This document shows, piece after piece, positions 34,655 to 42,986 of a DNA stretch of 53,499 nucleotides; positions within the stretch are counted from its first letter, which is position 1, and every line of letters starts with the position of its first letter. The notes below the pieces were generated by a model. It worked only from the letters and a program-made list of their open reading frames with translations. It was not told where the DNA came from and made no database searches. A program made the position numbers and the translations under genes. This stretch comes from Candidatus Bathyarchaeota archaeon (GTDB lineage: Archaea > Thermoproteota > Bathyarchaeia > 40CM-2-53-6). The DNA is taken from positions 4,847 through 58,345 of the forward strand of contig VBBR01000036.1 of assembly GCA_005881615.1 (NCBI GenBank). The letters are read 5' to 3'.

Positions 34655-34792
34655 ATGAGCCAGTGCATCGTAATCTGTCCCTCCTGCGAGCGAGAAATAT
34701 TAAGCGATAACCAGGTCCGGAGAACCCCAAGAGGGAGGGTCATCTGTGAACAGTGCGCCCTAGACACCTACCTGGACGTTCCGTTAGCGTGA
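34655..34792 (+). CDS. Small zinc-binding protein (CPSC/CEQC)
   Basis: 45 aa read from ATG 34655 (MSQCIVICPSCEREILSDNQVRRTPRGRVICEQCALDTYLD). The two Cys pairs, 23 residues apart, fit a rubredoxin-like or zinc-ribbon knuckle. 16 nt upstream of the next gene on the same strand. Confidence 0.6.
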   Translation: MSQCIVICPSCEREILSDNQVRRTPRGRVICEQCALDTYLDVPLA

Positions 34793-34808
34793 GGAGAAGA
34801 ACGAAACC

Positions 34809-35390
34809 ATGCACCCTGTTATCTTCAAGAACCTTGGCAGGCAAGTGGGCAGCAGTCTTGCAGGGCTGATGGCAGTTTTTCGAGTCAGACATCAGACTCC
34901 AAAAACAATGCCGATGCTCGCGGTACGAAAACCAAGAAAGGCATCGCCAGCCCGTCGTCGAAGAAGTTCAACTCGTCCCAGTAGAAGACGGAACAATATC
35001 GGTTTAACTCGAACGCCTCGAAAGGCAAAGATGAAAACGCCTCGCGCAGCACCCGAACCAATCAAGACCCCCGACACTCCCGCGGCACAGGTGGCGCCTT
35101 TCAATACTTGTCCGTCTTGCGGACTGCAGGCTCCGGAATCATTACTGGCGGAGCACTTTATGGGCAGCCCCTCTCACAAGAGTGGCCCTCCGAAAATTGT
35201 CGAGGCTGACCCCGTTGAGGTTGAGGCGGGCGAGGAAACCAAGGAGGACGATTCAAGGCAGTCGTTGAGAAACCTGTTGCAGATGCTAGTTCCCCCAAGA
35301 GCGTTTGGCCGTCGTCATGCTCACAGATCGATGGGCCCAATCTCCTCGATTGTCAAAGACTTGGGCCTGCCGCACAGGCGCCTTCCATAA
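34809..35390 (+). CDS. Basic C2HC/C2H2-like zinc-finger protein
   Basis: 193 aa. Residues ~35-80 are extremely basic (RKPRKASPARRRRSSTRPSRRRNN) and could bind nucleic acid. A single zinc finger follows, CPSCGLQAPESLLAEHFMGSPSH (C-x2-C-x12-H-x6-H). The C-terminal part is acidic then basic again (EVEAGEETKEDD ... FGRRHAHRS). Possibly a nucleic-acid-binding or ribosome-associated factor; family unknown. Confidence 0.6.
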   Translation: MHPVIFKNLGRQVGSSLAGLMAVFRVRHQTPKTMPMLAVRKPRKASPARRRRSSTRPSRRRNNIGLTRTPRKAKMKTPRAAPEPIKTPDTPAAQVAPFNTCPSCGLQAPESLLAEHFMGSPSHKSGPPKIVEADPVEVEAGEETKEDDSRQSLRNLLQMLVPPRAFGRRHAHRSMGPISSIVKDLGLPHRRLP

Positions 35391-35821
35391 CCACAACACC
35401 CCTATCCTTCTTGGAGGAGGTATGACCCAGAATAAGCCCCCAATGGCGAATCCGGGATCATGGATCCAAACCTGCCTGAGAATCGTTGGAGACTGGCTCT
35501 AGACCTACCGTCTTTTCGCCATCACGTCCAAGGCCATACTGACTCCTGAATCGCAAGATTCCCCCATTATAGTTGTGACAGAAGATTCTCCCTAGAAAAA
35601 GAAGGTGGGGATAAGAGCACAGCATCTTCCATGCTGGAAACATGGATAATCGCTGATCGATCTAAGCCCAGATTGTGCTTTTGATCCTTGTCTCGCCCAT
35701 TATCAGTGCCAGACAGGAAATGTTCCAGGAAAAATAAGGGGTCTTAGCGACCGAGTCTCGCGCCGCATGGGTGCTTTCTCCGCTTCTTTCAGGCTGGACG
35801 AATTCTTGAAGCGCGGATTTC
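35391..35821. other. Intergenic, ~430 bp, between convergent genes
   Basis: Holds a 26-codon ORF with a strong SD (see 35422) but otherwise no recognised gene. Track ORFs in it are short and featureless. Confidence 0.35.
35422..35502 (+). CDS. Possible 26-aa microprotein
   Basis: ATG directly after GGAGGAGGT, one of the best SD-like sequences in the window, starts MTQNKPPMANPGSWIQTCLR and ends at TAG. Could be a real small protein or a leader peptide; nothing in sequence gives a function. Confidence 0.35.
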   Translation: MTQNKPPMANPGSWIQTCLRIVGDWL

Positions 35822-37066
35822 CTAGTGTGGAATCTCGAGAGGTACCAGAGTTGGCTCCGGCTTTGGAAAAGCAGTCTGATGCCTCAGATAGGCGGATGGA
35901 TCCCGTAGCCGTTTCTTCTCACACAGTTTCTCGAGGAACTTTATCCCTTTACCAACCGGATCGAGCGGTTTCATGTCCAGGTATCCGGATTCCACCGCGC
36001 CCCTCAGTATCTCGTCTCCCCTCGGGCTTCTCGTGATGACCGTGCTCCAGCCAGGAGAGGATCCTATCGCACCGACCGCAATGTCAGCTAGTTCAGCCGA
36101 GTAGTCAACGCAGACATTACATTCTTCACGCGCGGCACCGGCAAGGGCTTCAACTGGCTCGTCGATGGCGAGCTTGTCGCCCGTGTAGACGAGAAGCCTG
36201 TTTCTCTTGATGTTCACCTTGGTAACGTTGCTGAGGTCTATTCCCCTCTTGCCCTGGACATAGTCGACCATCATCTTCTGATAATCAAAGACTTTAGAAC
36301 AGAAGAGGCCGATCGTAAAAACGAGATTTCTCGCGAGCTTTGGCGCGGCTATCCAGTGAGTGCCCATCCGCCAGCTTCCCTGAAGCTCACAAGGGAGGCC
36401 GACGAGAGCGATGCGTTCTTCCTGGAAGTTGACGACCGACCGGTTAGGAATGGCTACCTCAGCGAGCCCTCCCACTTGCCCTCCTGGCGTGTATCTAGAT
36501 CCGGCGTGGTTCAACAAGTCCTCTTTTGTCCGCGCGATCTGAGGCTCGGGCCGCCAAGGCTTGTCCGAGGTTAGGCCAGAGTTGACAGCGTAATCGATGA
36601 TCTTCCGGTCCAACGCGTATAACAAGAGAGAGGTCACCGCACCACCATCCTGGGCTCGCTTGACTACGTCGGGATCTTTCGACTTGACCGAGTACGCTCC
36701 GACGTGGATTCCGAGAATTGCCTCCTCGGCTGTTCTCGCTCTTCCGAATACCTGTTGCTCTATCTCCGCGACAGGCAGTTCAATCCTAGGGCAGCTGTAG
36801 TAGCAGACTTGGCAGGCAGCACACGTGCCCCGCATGACCGGTTCCTCCTTTTCGCTGTGAAAGAGAATATCGATCGGACAAGACGCGATGCAGGCTCCGC
36901 AGTACATGCAGAGGTTCTTGTTCACAACCTCCTGGATGAGATTGCCGAAGATCTTGAGCTTTATCGGCCGCGCTTTCCAGCCTTCACCCTCAACAGTAGA
37001 CTTTAGCGGCACAATCTGAGGAGCGGCTACCGGTGTTGCTGGTTTCGGCGCGGTCTGACCTGACAA
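35822..37066 (-). CDS. F420-dehydrogenase/hydrogenase beta subunit (FrhB/FpoF family)
   Basis: 414 aa. After a Pro/Ala-rich N-terminus come two ferredoxin-type [4Fe-4S] motifs, CMYCGACIASCP (near 54-65) and CAACQVCYYSCP (near 83-94), then the FrhB N- and C-domains (GAVTSLLLYALDRKIIDYAV; LVGLPCELQGSWRMG; CNVCVDYSAELADIAVGAIGSSPGWSTVI). FrhB and FpoF oxidise or reduce coenzyme F420 using FAD. As last gene of the nuoBCDI cluster (3 nt spacing) it probably feeds F420H2 electrons into complex I in place of NuoEF. The electron-donor role is inference from context. Confidence 0.87.
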   Translation of the reverse strand: MSGQTAPKPATPVAAPQIVPLKSTVEGEGWKARPIKLKIFGNLIQEVVNKNLCMYCGACIASCPIDILFHSEKEEPVMRGTCAACQVCYYSCPRIELPVAEIEQQVFGRARTAEEAILGIHVGAYSVKSKDPDVVKRAQDGGAVTSLLLYALDRKIIDYAVNSGLTSDKPWRPEPQIARTKEDLLNHAGSRYTPGGQVGGLAEVAIPNRSVVNFQEERIALVGLPCELQGSWRMGTHWIAAPKLARNLVFTIGLFCSKVFDYQKMMVDYVQGKRGIDLSNVTKVNIKRNRLLVYTGDKLAIDEPVEALAGAAREECNVCVDYSAELADIAVGAIGSSPGWSTVITRSPRGDEILRGAVESGYLDMKPLDPVGKGIKFLEKLCEKKRLRDPSAYLRHQTAFPKPEPTLVPLEIPH

Positions 37067-37069
37067 TGT

Positions 37070-37387
37070 CTATTCCTCCTTCTGGGGCACCTGGGACGCG
37101 CCCCCAATAGTGTCAACGCTGAAAACATACTTGTCGTCCTTCTTTACCGGAGGCTTGGAAAGTCTCTCCGGACTCCACACAAGCCGATCACGCGTATACT
37201 CCGCAATATCATACTCCACCGTCTCCTCCAATGCATATTCTGGACAATAGTCTGTGCAGTTGTGGGCTATCACATTTCCCGCCACGTAGGACTCATCTTC
37301 CTCAACCGAAAGATTCACAACAGGCTGATCAAGAACTTCGACTGACGATATTTTCTCGACCGGCGCGTAGACATAATCTCTGTCCAT
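37070..37387 (-). CDS. nuoI: NuoI C-terminal part fused to the intein C-terminal splicing segment
   Basis: The first 43 codons are an intein C-terminus (DYVYAPVEKISSVEVLDQP then VVNLSVEEDESYVAGNVIAHN) and the rest the C-terminal half of NuoI, beginning with Cys+1 of the extein: CTDYCPEYALEETVEYD. It is in a different frame from the upstream ORF, with which it overlaps by 73 nt. The ATG fits a stand-alone 43-residue C-intein, a length usual for natural split inteins, but no clear SD precedes it. Either a split-intein gene or the second half of a frameshifted one. Confidence 0.85.
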   Translation of the reverse strand: MDRDYVYAPVEKISSVEVLDQPVVNLSVEEDESYVAGNVIAHNCTDYCPEYALEETVEYDIAEYTRDRLVWSPERLSKPPVKKDDKYVFSVDTIGGASQVPQKEE

Positions 37388-38322
37388 TTCAAAGCGAGAG
37401 AAACAAAACGGCCTCGAACTGTCACCACATAGTTTGGTTTCCGATTAGCGTGGTTGGCAAGTGCAACCTGGCCAACGATTCGTGCCCGGAAGAGGAGTTG
37501 TTGCAGTTGAAAGGCGAGAGTCTTGGAAATCGTTGTGTACTCGAAGAACGTTAAACGATTGCCCCTAGTTGGCATGCGAAGATATCCGTCGCCTCTCCAT
37601 GTTCCTCGTATGAGCTCTCGCTGCTTCTCGGTCGGCGCAAACATGACCCAATCTGGAAGTTTCTTGTTTTCAGAGCCCCGGCCAAAGGTCTCGAAGAATT
37701 GAAGGGCAACTACGGAGTGTAAGAGGACATGGGTCGAATTGTGTATTGTTGACCTCCTCGTTACATGGCCAAAATGTTTTTCCAGGAGTCGGGCCGAGTC
37801 GGCAATGTATTCTTTCTCGTGTTCGCCAAAGGCGAAGCCAACAGTTCTCCTTACAACGTAGCCTTCTGCGAGGTAGTAACCGATTAGCCTGAACAAATCA
37901 GGCTCCGTTATCAGGCTCAGCTTGCTTCTGAGACGTTTTCCTGTGCTGGGCTGACCAACCTCGATCTCCTGTTCATAAACGCCGGTGTCCCGGACCTCCT
38001 TTGCGATAGGGATTGTAAGGTAGTCGCCCCGTTTGAGTTCGAGGGGTGTCTTCCAGACGGGGGGACATGGTTTCTTTTCGAGTCTTAGCTTCTTGACGAT
38101 GTCGCTGGAAGAGACTAGGAGGGGATGATCTTGCGTGACCTTAAGCGGGAAAGGCGCTCCCAACGGCTTGATGCTGTAGAGTCTTCCTGAGTAGTTTCGG
38201 GTAAAGACCTTGCGCACTCGCCGGTAGTGCCCAGTATGCGTTAAGACCCGGTCTCCGGGCTGTATTTGGCCTATGGGTGAGACAGACGGGTTCGTCGTGA
38301 CAAGTGTATCGGGAGTTACACA
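37259..38322 (-). other. Intein (with LAGLIDADG-type endonuclease) in NuoI, frame-broken or split
   Basis: Block A begins at Cys1 (CVTPDTLVTTNP, codon at 38322), block B is PLKVTQDHPLLV with T-x2-H, endonuclease blocks are LIGYYLAEGYV and GTWRGDGYL, block F is PVVNLSVEEDESYVAG and block G VIAHN, followed by Cys+1. About 355 residues. The insertion lies between the second and third Cys of the second [4Fe-4S] motif (CCFCHF / CTDYCP), so the +1 nucleophile is itself a cluster ligand. A one-base shift separates the parts near 37390-37430; adding one T to the TTTT run (37405-37408, minus sense) would restore frame. Confidence 0.88.
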
Positions 38323-38607
38323 GAAGTGGCAGAAACAACAGCGTCCGTAGAAGTATTGCGGATACCATCGTTGGCCCCGTGGTACGATTGTGATACATTT
38401 CTCGGGGCATATCCACGCGCAAATCCCGCAACCAGTGCATCGATCGAGGTGGAGTAGATGGCGTCCTCTGTATCCTTTCTCAACTGCGTATCGTTGTTGT
38501 GGAAATCTCAGCGTGTAGGGTCTGTGGAAGAGATGTCGGATGCCTGTTAGATACGCGATCGAGATATCGACAGCGGCCTTGGCCTTGCCGATGATCGGGG
38601 CCATCAC
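37315..38607 (-). CDS. nuoI: NuoI N-terminal part fused to intein N-terminal and endonuclease domains
   Basis: Residues 1-95 are the N-half of complex I subunit I: one hydrophobic N-region, then the first cluster motif CTGCGICAWICPEKC (near 57-71) and the start of the second, CCFCHF. From residue 96 an intein follows (see intein entry) and the frame ends at TGA after 430 aa. Joined to the downstream part, the mature protein would be ~157 aa with both [4Fe-4S] clusters carrying electrons from NuoCD/FrhB to NuoB. It follows nuoD by 3 nt. Confidence 0.88.
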   Translation of the reverse strand: MMAPIIGKAKAAVDISIAYLTGIRHLFHRPYTLRFPQQRYAVEKGYRGRHLLHLDRCTGCGICAWICPEKCITIVPRGQRWYPQYFYGRCCFCHFCVTPDTLVTTNPSVSPIGQIQPGDRVLTHTGHYRRVRKVFTRNYSGRLYSIKPLGAPFPLKVTQDHPLLVSSSDIVKKLRLEKKPCPPVWKTPLELKRGDYLTIPIAKEVRDTGVYEQEIEVGQPSTGKRLRSKLSLITEPDLFRLIGYYLAEGYVVRRTVGFAFGEHEKEYIADSARLLEKHFGHVTRRSTIHNSTHVLLHSVVALQFFETFGRGSENKKLPDWVMFAPTEKQRELIRGTWRGDGYLRMPTRGNRLTFFEYTTISKTLAFQLQQLLFRARIVGQVALANHANRKPNYVVTVRGRFVSLALKWTEIMSTRRSRKYRQSKFLISLL

Positions 38608-38610
38608 TTT

Positions 38611-39756
38611 CTACCTGTCCGCCTCGACCGGCCAGTAATCGATGCTCCACCAGGCCGTGGGCATGTCCGCCAAGCGGTTTCCAATCAGAACTGCCGGTAT
38701 AGCCGCCATGTTTCGATATGATCCCGTAATGTACCTTGCACGGTAAGGCTTGTCCCCTCCCTCTCCGATCAGATAGAAGCTACATTCGCCCCGGGCCGAC
38801 TCGACCCTGCCATACGCGACTCCACGAGGAAGAACTATTGGAGCTTTTCTCCGGATCGGTCCCGTAGGAATCTTCTTGACAATCTGGCGGATTATCTTGC
38901 AACTCTCTCGCATCTCGTCCATATGCACCATCGCCCGGCTGAAGGAATCCCCATCGGGCCTGGTTGAGACTTCGAAAGATAGTTCCGGGTAGGCTGCGTA
39001 TGGTTCGTCCTTGCGAAGATCAGCATCAACACCGGACCCTCGAAGCGTCGGTCCCGTGCATCCCAGTTCGATCGCCTTCTCCTTCGACAGTACCCCGATT
39101 CCCTTGGCTCGGGATGTGAACAGCGGGTTGTTGAAGAATATCCGGTCGTACTCCTTGAGACGTTTCTCGAAATACTCTGTTCTCTTGACAGCCTCCTCGG
39201 CGAATCCAGGAGGAAGGTCGCGCCTGACCCCGCCTGGAACAAGATAGGAGTAGGTGATTCTGGCCCCTGTCAGCTTCTCTGCGAGGTCGATGAACAGCTC
39301 TCTATCTCCAAGGGGCCACATAAACATAGTAGTGTGGCCGAGAAATACGCCGTAAATGGAGAGCCAATAGAGATGGCTCATTATCCGGTTCATCTCGTTC
39401 AGGAGAGTTCTGAGGTACTGTCCTCTCAGCGGGACCTCGACTCCCTGAATCTCCTCGATGGATCTCACCCACGCATGGTTGAGGTTGGAAGCGTCGATGA
39501 TAGAAGGTCTCTCGATGACAGGTATGCTCTTGATGATATTTCTGAGCTCGATAATCTTCTCGATACCCCTGTGGACATAACCCGGGTCCGGTGCAACATT
39601 GACAATAATGTCTCCGTCCACCTCTACGATCAACCGCATGTGTCCGGAGCCAGAATGCTGGGGACCAACGCTCAAGGTGAGCGTCTGAGCGCCAGAGTCA
39701 GAGGTCTCAGTGGACTCAACGGTTGTTAGGGGAACAGGTTTCGATGGTGCTGACAT
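38611..39756 (-). CDS. nuoD: Complex I 49-kDa subunit NuoD (FpoD-like)
   Basis: 381 aa. The N-terminal GPQHSGSGHMRLIVEVDGDIIVNVAPDPGYVHRGIEKI and LLNEMNRIMSHLYWL are diagnostic of NuoD/FpoD, related to the large subunit of NiFe hydrogenases but without the metal-binding Cys pairs. C-terminal MPTAWWSIDYWPVEADR replaces the usual GEVDR end. Part of the quinone/methanophenazine-reactive Q-module with NuoB. 7 nt after nuoC. Confidence 0.94.
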   Translation of the reverse strand: MSAPSKPVPLTTVESTETSDSGAQTLTLSVGPQHSGSGHMRLIVEVDGDIIVNVAPDPGYVHRGIEKIIELRNIIKSIPVIERPSIIDASNLNHAWVRSIEEIQGVEVPLRGQYLRTLLNEMNRIMSHLYWLSIYGVFLGHTTMFMWPLGDRELFIDLAEKLTGARITYSYLVPGGVRRDLPPGFAEEAVKRTEYFEKRLKEYDRIFFNNPLFTSRAKGIGVLSKEKAIELGCTGPTLRGSGVDADLRKDEPYAAYPELSFEVSTRPDGDSFSRAMVHMDEMRESCKIIRQIVKKIPTGPIRRKAPIVLPRGVAYGRVESARGECSFYLIGEGGDKPYRARYITGSYRNMAAIPAVLIGNRLADMPTAWWSIDYWPVEADR

Positions 39757-39763
39757 CGGGAGC

Positions 39764-40246
39764 TCAGTCCGTAGGGAATCGTATGTCCTTCCGGAGTGGA
39801 GGCGGCCCGTCCCAGTTATCGGTCAGAAACAGCTTTTCCAATCTCGGGTGGCCATCAAACTGTATTCCGAACATCTCAAAGCTTTCTCGCTCATAGTTCT
39901 CTACACCCGACCAGACTGAAACTAGAGATCCTACTTTGGGGGCGTTTCTGGGAACTGACTCTTTCAGGTCAAGAACGAGATTCCGCATCTCCTTGGTACG
40001 GATCGATGAAATATGGTAGACTATTTCGAACCTGTTCTCTCGATTGTAGTCGACAGCCGAAACTCCATTCGGATGATCAAAGCTCAACTTGTCCCGCAAA
40101 TATACCGCGACTTCCTTGATCTTTTCGGGCGCAACAGTCACCTCAAGCCTCCCGCGGCGGATGATGTTTGTTTCCTTGATGTCGGTAGGAAAGGCTTCTT
40201 TCAGTTTCTGGACGAGATCATCTTCTCTTTCGTGAGAGAGACTCAT
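39764..40246 (-). CDS. nuoC: Complex I 30-kDa subunit NuoC
   Basis: 160 aa. Motif RESFEMFGIQFDGHPRLEKLFLTDNWDGPPPLRKDI is the conserved C-terminal NuoC signature; an N-terminal ferredoxin-like fold precedes it. Separate from nuoD (not fused as in some bacteria). Overlaps nuoB by 4 nt (ATGA), indicating translational coupling. Confidence 0.93.
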   Translation of the reverse strand: MSLSHEREDDLVQKLKEAFPTDIKETNIIRRGRLEVTVAPEKIKEVAVYLRDKLSFDHPNGVSAVDYNRENRFEIVYHISSIRTKEMRNLVLDLKESVPRNAPKVGSLVSVWSGVENYERESFEMFGIQFDGHPRLEKLFLTDNWDGPPPLRKDIRFPTD

Positions 40247-40794
40247 CCCTGCTCATACACCTTTGACCTTCGAATCTTCTCTTGAAGCATGATGATTGCC
40301 TGCTCCAAAGCCTCCGGTCTTGGAGGGCAACCGGGAACGTAGACGTCGACTGGAACGAACTCGTGCGCGCCGTTCACTATGCTGTAGGAATCATGGAATA
40401 GGCCGCCAGACATGGCACAGTCTCCCATTGCGATAACATATCTGGGCAACGCCATCTGGTCGTAAATCATCCGGAGCCGCTTCGCCATCTTCTTCGTGAT
40501 TGTCCCTTCGATCACAATTAGGTCTGACTGTCGGAGAGAACCTATCGGTAGAACTCCGAATCTTTCAAGGTCATGTCGTGCGCCGCTGGCCGCGCCGAAC
40601 TCGGCACTACAGCAGGCCGTTGTGATATTGACTGGCCAGAGAGAATACATCCGGGCCCAATTGACTACATTTCGGATCGGCCCTGTGTCCACAACTTTCT
40701 TGACAAGGTCGCTCAGTTTGCCAACCCAAATGCTAAGCCCTTCTGCGAGCGTCGCCACCGGGTCTTCTTCTTGTGCCGTTCTCTGAGCGGACAA
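40243..40794 (-). CDS. nuoB: Complex I 20-kDa subunit NuoB
   Basis: 183 aa. Carries the ligands of terminal cluster N2: TTACCSAEFG (adjacent Cys pair), MGDCAMSGG and YVPGCPPRPEAL. N-terminus is longer than average and helical. First gene of the cluster; nuoA, nuoH and the membrane-arm genes J-N are not in the window, so the complex is encoded in at least two places. A TATA-like box lies ~35 nt upstream. Confidence 0.95.
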   Translation of the reverse strand: MSAQRTAQEEDPVATLAEGLSIWVGKLSDLVKKVVDTGPIRNVVNWARMYSLWPVNITTACCSAEFGAASGARHDLERFGVLPIGSLRQSDLIVIEGTITKKMAKRLRMIYDQMALPRYVIAMGDCAMSGGLFHDSYSIVNGAHEFVPVDVYVPGCPPRPEALEQAIIMLQEKIRRSKVYEQG

Positions 40795-40829
40795 TTTTCT
40801 TCCAACTGCCAGTTTCTAGCCTGTTTTAC

Positions 40830-40838
40830 CTATTTATC
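40830..40838 (-). promoter_or_regulatory. TATA box of the nuo operon
   Basis: Minus-strand GGATAAATAGG, centred ~40 nt before the nuoB ATG, leaving room for a short leader. Confidence 0.5.
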
Positions 40839-40982
40839 CGCATCTTCACGACTGTAATGCGGTTTTCGTTAGTTCCCGGCGATTCCTCGTGACAAAGCCC
40901 TCGGGCTTAGATAAGGTGGCATCGGTTCGGGTCTTTAACCGAGTGTTTTGTCTAAACCTGTTTTTCTGGGTCTCTTGAATCT

Positions 40983-41381
40983 TCATTTTTCAGGTTTCTT
41001 TTTCCGATATGCCGCGGGGTTGAACAATCCCTCTTTTTCATGGGTTGGTGGCTTGAAGCTCTCGGAGATAAGCAGCTGGAACCCTTCTAGTGCGTTGTCG
41101 ATAACTCCTTTCAGCTCGTCCCCCGCGGAAATGTCATGGGTTACGGCCCCTCTCTGGTTGACGATTTTCGACTGTCTCAATATCTTAGCCATGTCTGCCT
41201 CGGCGAAGCCACAGAGCTTCATGAGACTGATCAAGTAGAAGGAGGTTTTTCCGTCGAGCGATTCTTTGGAAGCACCGATTAGCTTGGCTAGTTCTGCCCG
41301 GTAGATGTTTCCTCGTTTCGATATTGCAGCCTCGACGAGGTCCTCTAGAATCGGCACTGGGACCCGGACGAGGATAGCCAT
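40983..41381 (-). CDS. Hypothetical protein, 132 aa
   Basis: Soluble, helix-rich: AILVRVPVPILEDLVEAAISKRGNIYRAELAKLIGA then LISLMKLCGFAEADMAKILRQSKIV, with a Lys-rich end (AAYRKKKPEK). Looks like a small alpha-helical regulator or DNA-binding protein, but no family was recognised. Located ~190 bp upstream of the nuo operon on the same strand. Confidence 0.6.
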   Translation of the reverse strand: MAILVRVPVPILEDLVEAAISKRGNIYRAELAKLIGASKESLDGKTSFYLISLMKLCGFAEADMAKILRQSKIVNQRGAVTHDISAGDELKGVIDNALEGFQLLISESFKPPTHEKEGLFNPAAYRKKKPEK

Positions 41382-41575
41382 GTACGACGCCTTTCGGATG
41401 AAATCTATGTATCCGGGAAAGATAAGTTAGGGGGTTGAAAAGAAGTCTGGTACGTTCCACCATGCCTGCTTTGATTCTTGATCCTGAGCTAGTCGAAGTG
41501 TGTGTGTTGAGGAGTGAAGTTAATAGCCTCAACTAGCGCTTTCTATCTTGAGCTGCAGAGTTCGGGGGTTAGAGA

Positions 41576-41962
41576 ATGGCTAAACTGGAAACAACGTGCT
41601 TGCTCGAAAGCTTTCGAAGGTTCATGATAACCAGCACGTGTCGTTCTTTCATTCCAAATGAATATGGCACGGATTTTTCGGTCTTCCCGGAACGGGCCCG
41701 TGAGCTAGGAACGATGTACGTTGAGGCTGAGGACAAGGTGACTCTAGGCCGCGTGAACGATATCAGCTTCGTCCGAGTAAGCTATGTTCTCGGGATCATC
41801 TACAACTCCAAAAGCGGGCACACGCAACTAAAATGGAGACACACGAGAGATGACCAGGGAAGACTGAGCGGCGAGGCAAGCACCAACACGATGGTGAACC
41901 TGTACGAAGCCGGTGCGCTCGACAAAACCTTCATCAGAACCATAGCTGCCCAAATACGCTGA
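41576..41962 (+). CDS. Hypothetical protein, 128 aa
   Basis: Soluble protein with FRRFMITSTCRSFIPNEYGTDFSVFPERARELGTMYVEAEDKVTLG and a beta-rich middle (FVRVSYVLGIIYNSKSGHTQLKWRHT). No family recognised. AGAGA near the start may be a weak SD. Confidence 0.6.
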   Translation: MAKLETTCLLESFRRFMITSTCRSFIPNEYGTDFSVFPERARELGTMYVEAEDKVTLGRVNDISFVRVSYVLGIIYNSKSGHTQLKWRHTRDDQGRLSGEASTNTMVNLYEAGALDKTFIRTIAAQIR

Positions 41963-42139
41963 AAACCACACTCCACCGATCTCTCCACCTCGTTTCTTGC
42001 GTCTAGAGTAGAGCGCGGCTCCCGATCCTTGAGCCTGCTCTAAGCGACGTTGCCCATAACGCCGAGCTAGCGCGGGACCGAGTGTTGGCATAGTTACAAT
42101 ACCCTTTATCTCGACCGCGCAAGCCGAAAAATCGAAAGG

Positions 42140-42952
42140 GTGCCTGTGCTGCCGAAGTCGTTCGAAACTGGGATCGATGCGGTGGACAAGGTCCTCCCGA
42201 AGGGCATACCTCGAAACAGCCTCACAATTCTAGCAGGAGACCTAGGAACAGGAAAATCCGTCTTGATGGAGCAACTCCTCTACAGCATGCTGAAAATAGA
42301 GAAAGAGCCTTGCATCTACATGAACTTCGAAGGACCCCCAATAGCGTTACAACAAGACATGGAATCCTTCGGCTGGAACATTGACCGATACCTTGATTCC
42401 GGGCAGCTCAGGTTTCTGGACTGTTTCTCCTTCAGAATGGAACCAACGGAGACTCCGAAATATTCTCACTTCGTCAAGGATCCGAAGGATCTTCACTCTG
42501 TTACGAGCGCGCTTTTCACGATGATGGAAGAGATGAAGATGATGGGAAGAGGAGCCGTCTTCGTCGATTCTTTGACTGAAATGTTTACTCTGGTTCAAGA
42601 AGAGAGACCGCTTGTCTTCCACATGCTTGATGGAGTCAAGTCGTGGAGGGCTAAGGGTCCCAAGGAACGCCTTGTGCCCTTCTTTTGCTCGCACCATACA
42701 CCGCTACGAGCCTACGCCGATCTCGACGATCTACTGTTCTATGTGGTGGATGGAATAGTCGATGTAAGATTCAACCCCGGGTTCGCGGACAGGGGGCTAC
42801 TAGTCAAACAGTTCCGGGTACGGAAGATGAAAGGCGCACCCCATGAAACCTACTGGGTTACATTCCAAGTTACTTCGGACGGAATTGTGGAGGTTCCGCT
42901 CCCAGTGCCTGTACTCACATCGGACAAGCCCCGTACAGGCAAAAAGAAGTAG
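42140..42952 (+). CDS. KaiC-like RecA-superfamily ATPase
   Basis: 270 aa, GTG start. ETGIDAVDKVLPKGIPRNSLTILAGDLGTGKSVLMEQLLY contains a full Walker A (GDLGTGKS near 33-40); Walker B is RGAVFVDSLTEM. One KaiC domain with no second domain. Distinct from the pilus-linked KaiC proteins (no tail, intact P-loop). Role unknown; such proteins are common signalling ATPases in archaea. Confidence 0.85.
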   Translation: MPVLPKSFETGIDAVDKVLPKGIPRNSLTILAGDLGTGKSVLMEQLLYSMLKIEKEPCIYMNFEGPPIALQQDMESFGWNIDRYLDSGQLRFLDCFSFRMEPTETPKYSHFVKDPKDLHSVTSALFTMMEEMKMMGRGAVFVDSLTEMFTLVQEERPLVFHMLDGVKSWRAKGPKERLVPFFCSHHTPLRAYADLDDLLFYVVDGIVDVRFNPGFADRGLLVKQFRVRKMKGAPHETYWVTFQVTSDGIVEVPLPVPVLTSDKPRTGKKK

Positions 42953-42986
42953 CCCCGGAGAAGCCCTAGGGCTAGAAGGGCTAACA

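Noticed and set aside
41462-41536. 24-codon ORF MPALILDPEL...
   Set aside because: Too short, no clear SD and no partner; insufficient support.
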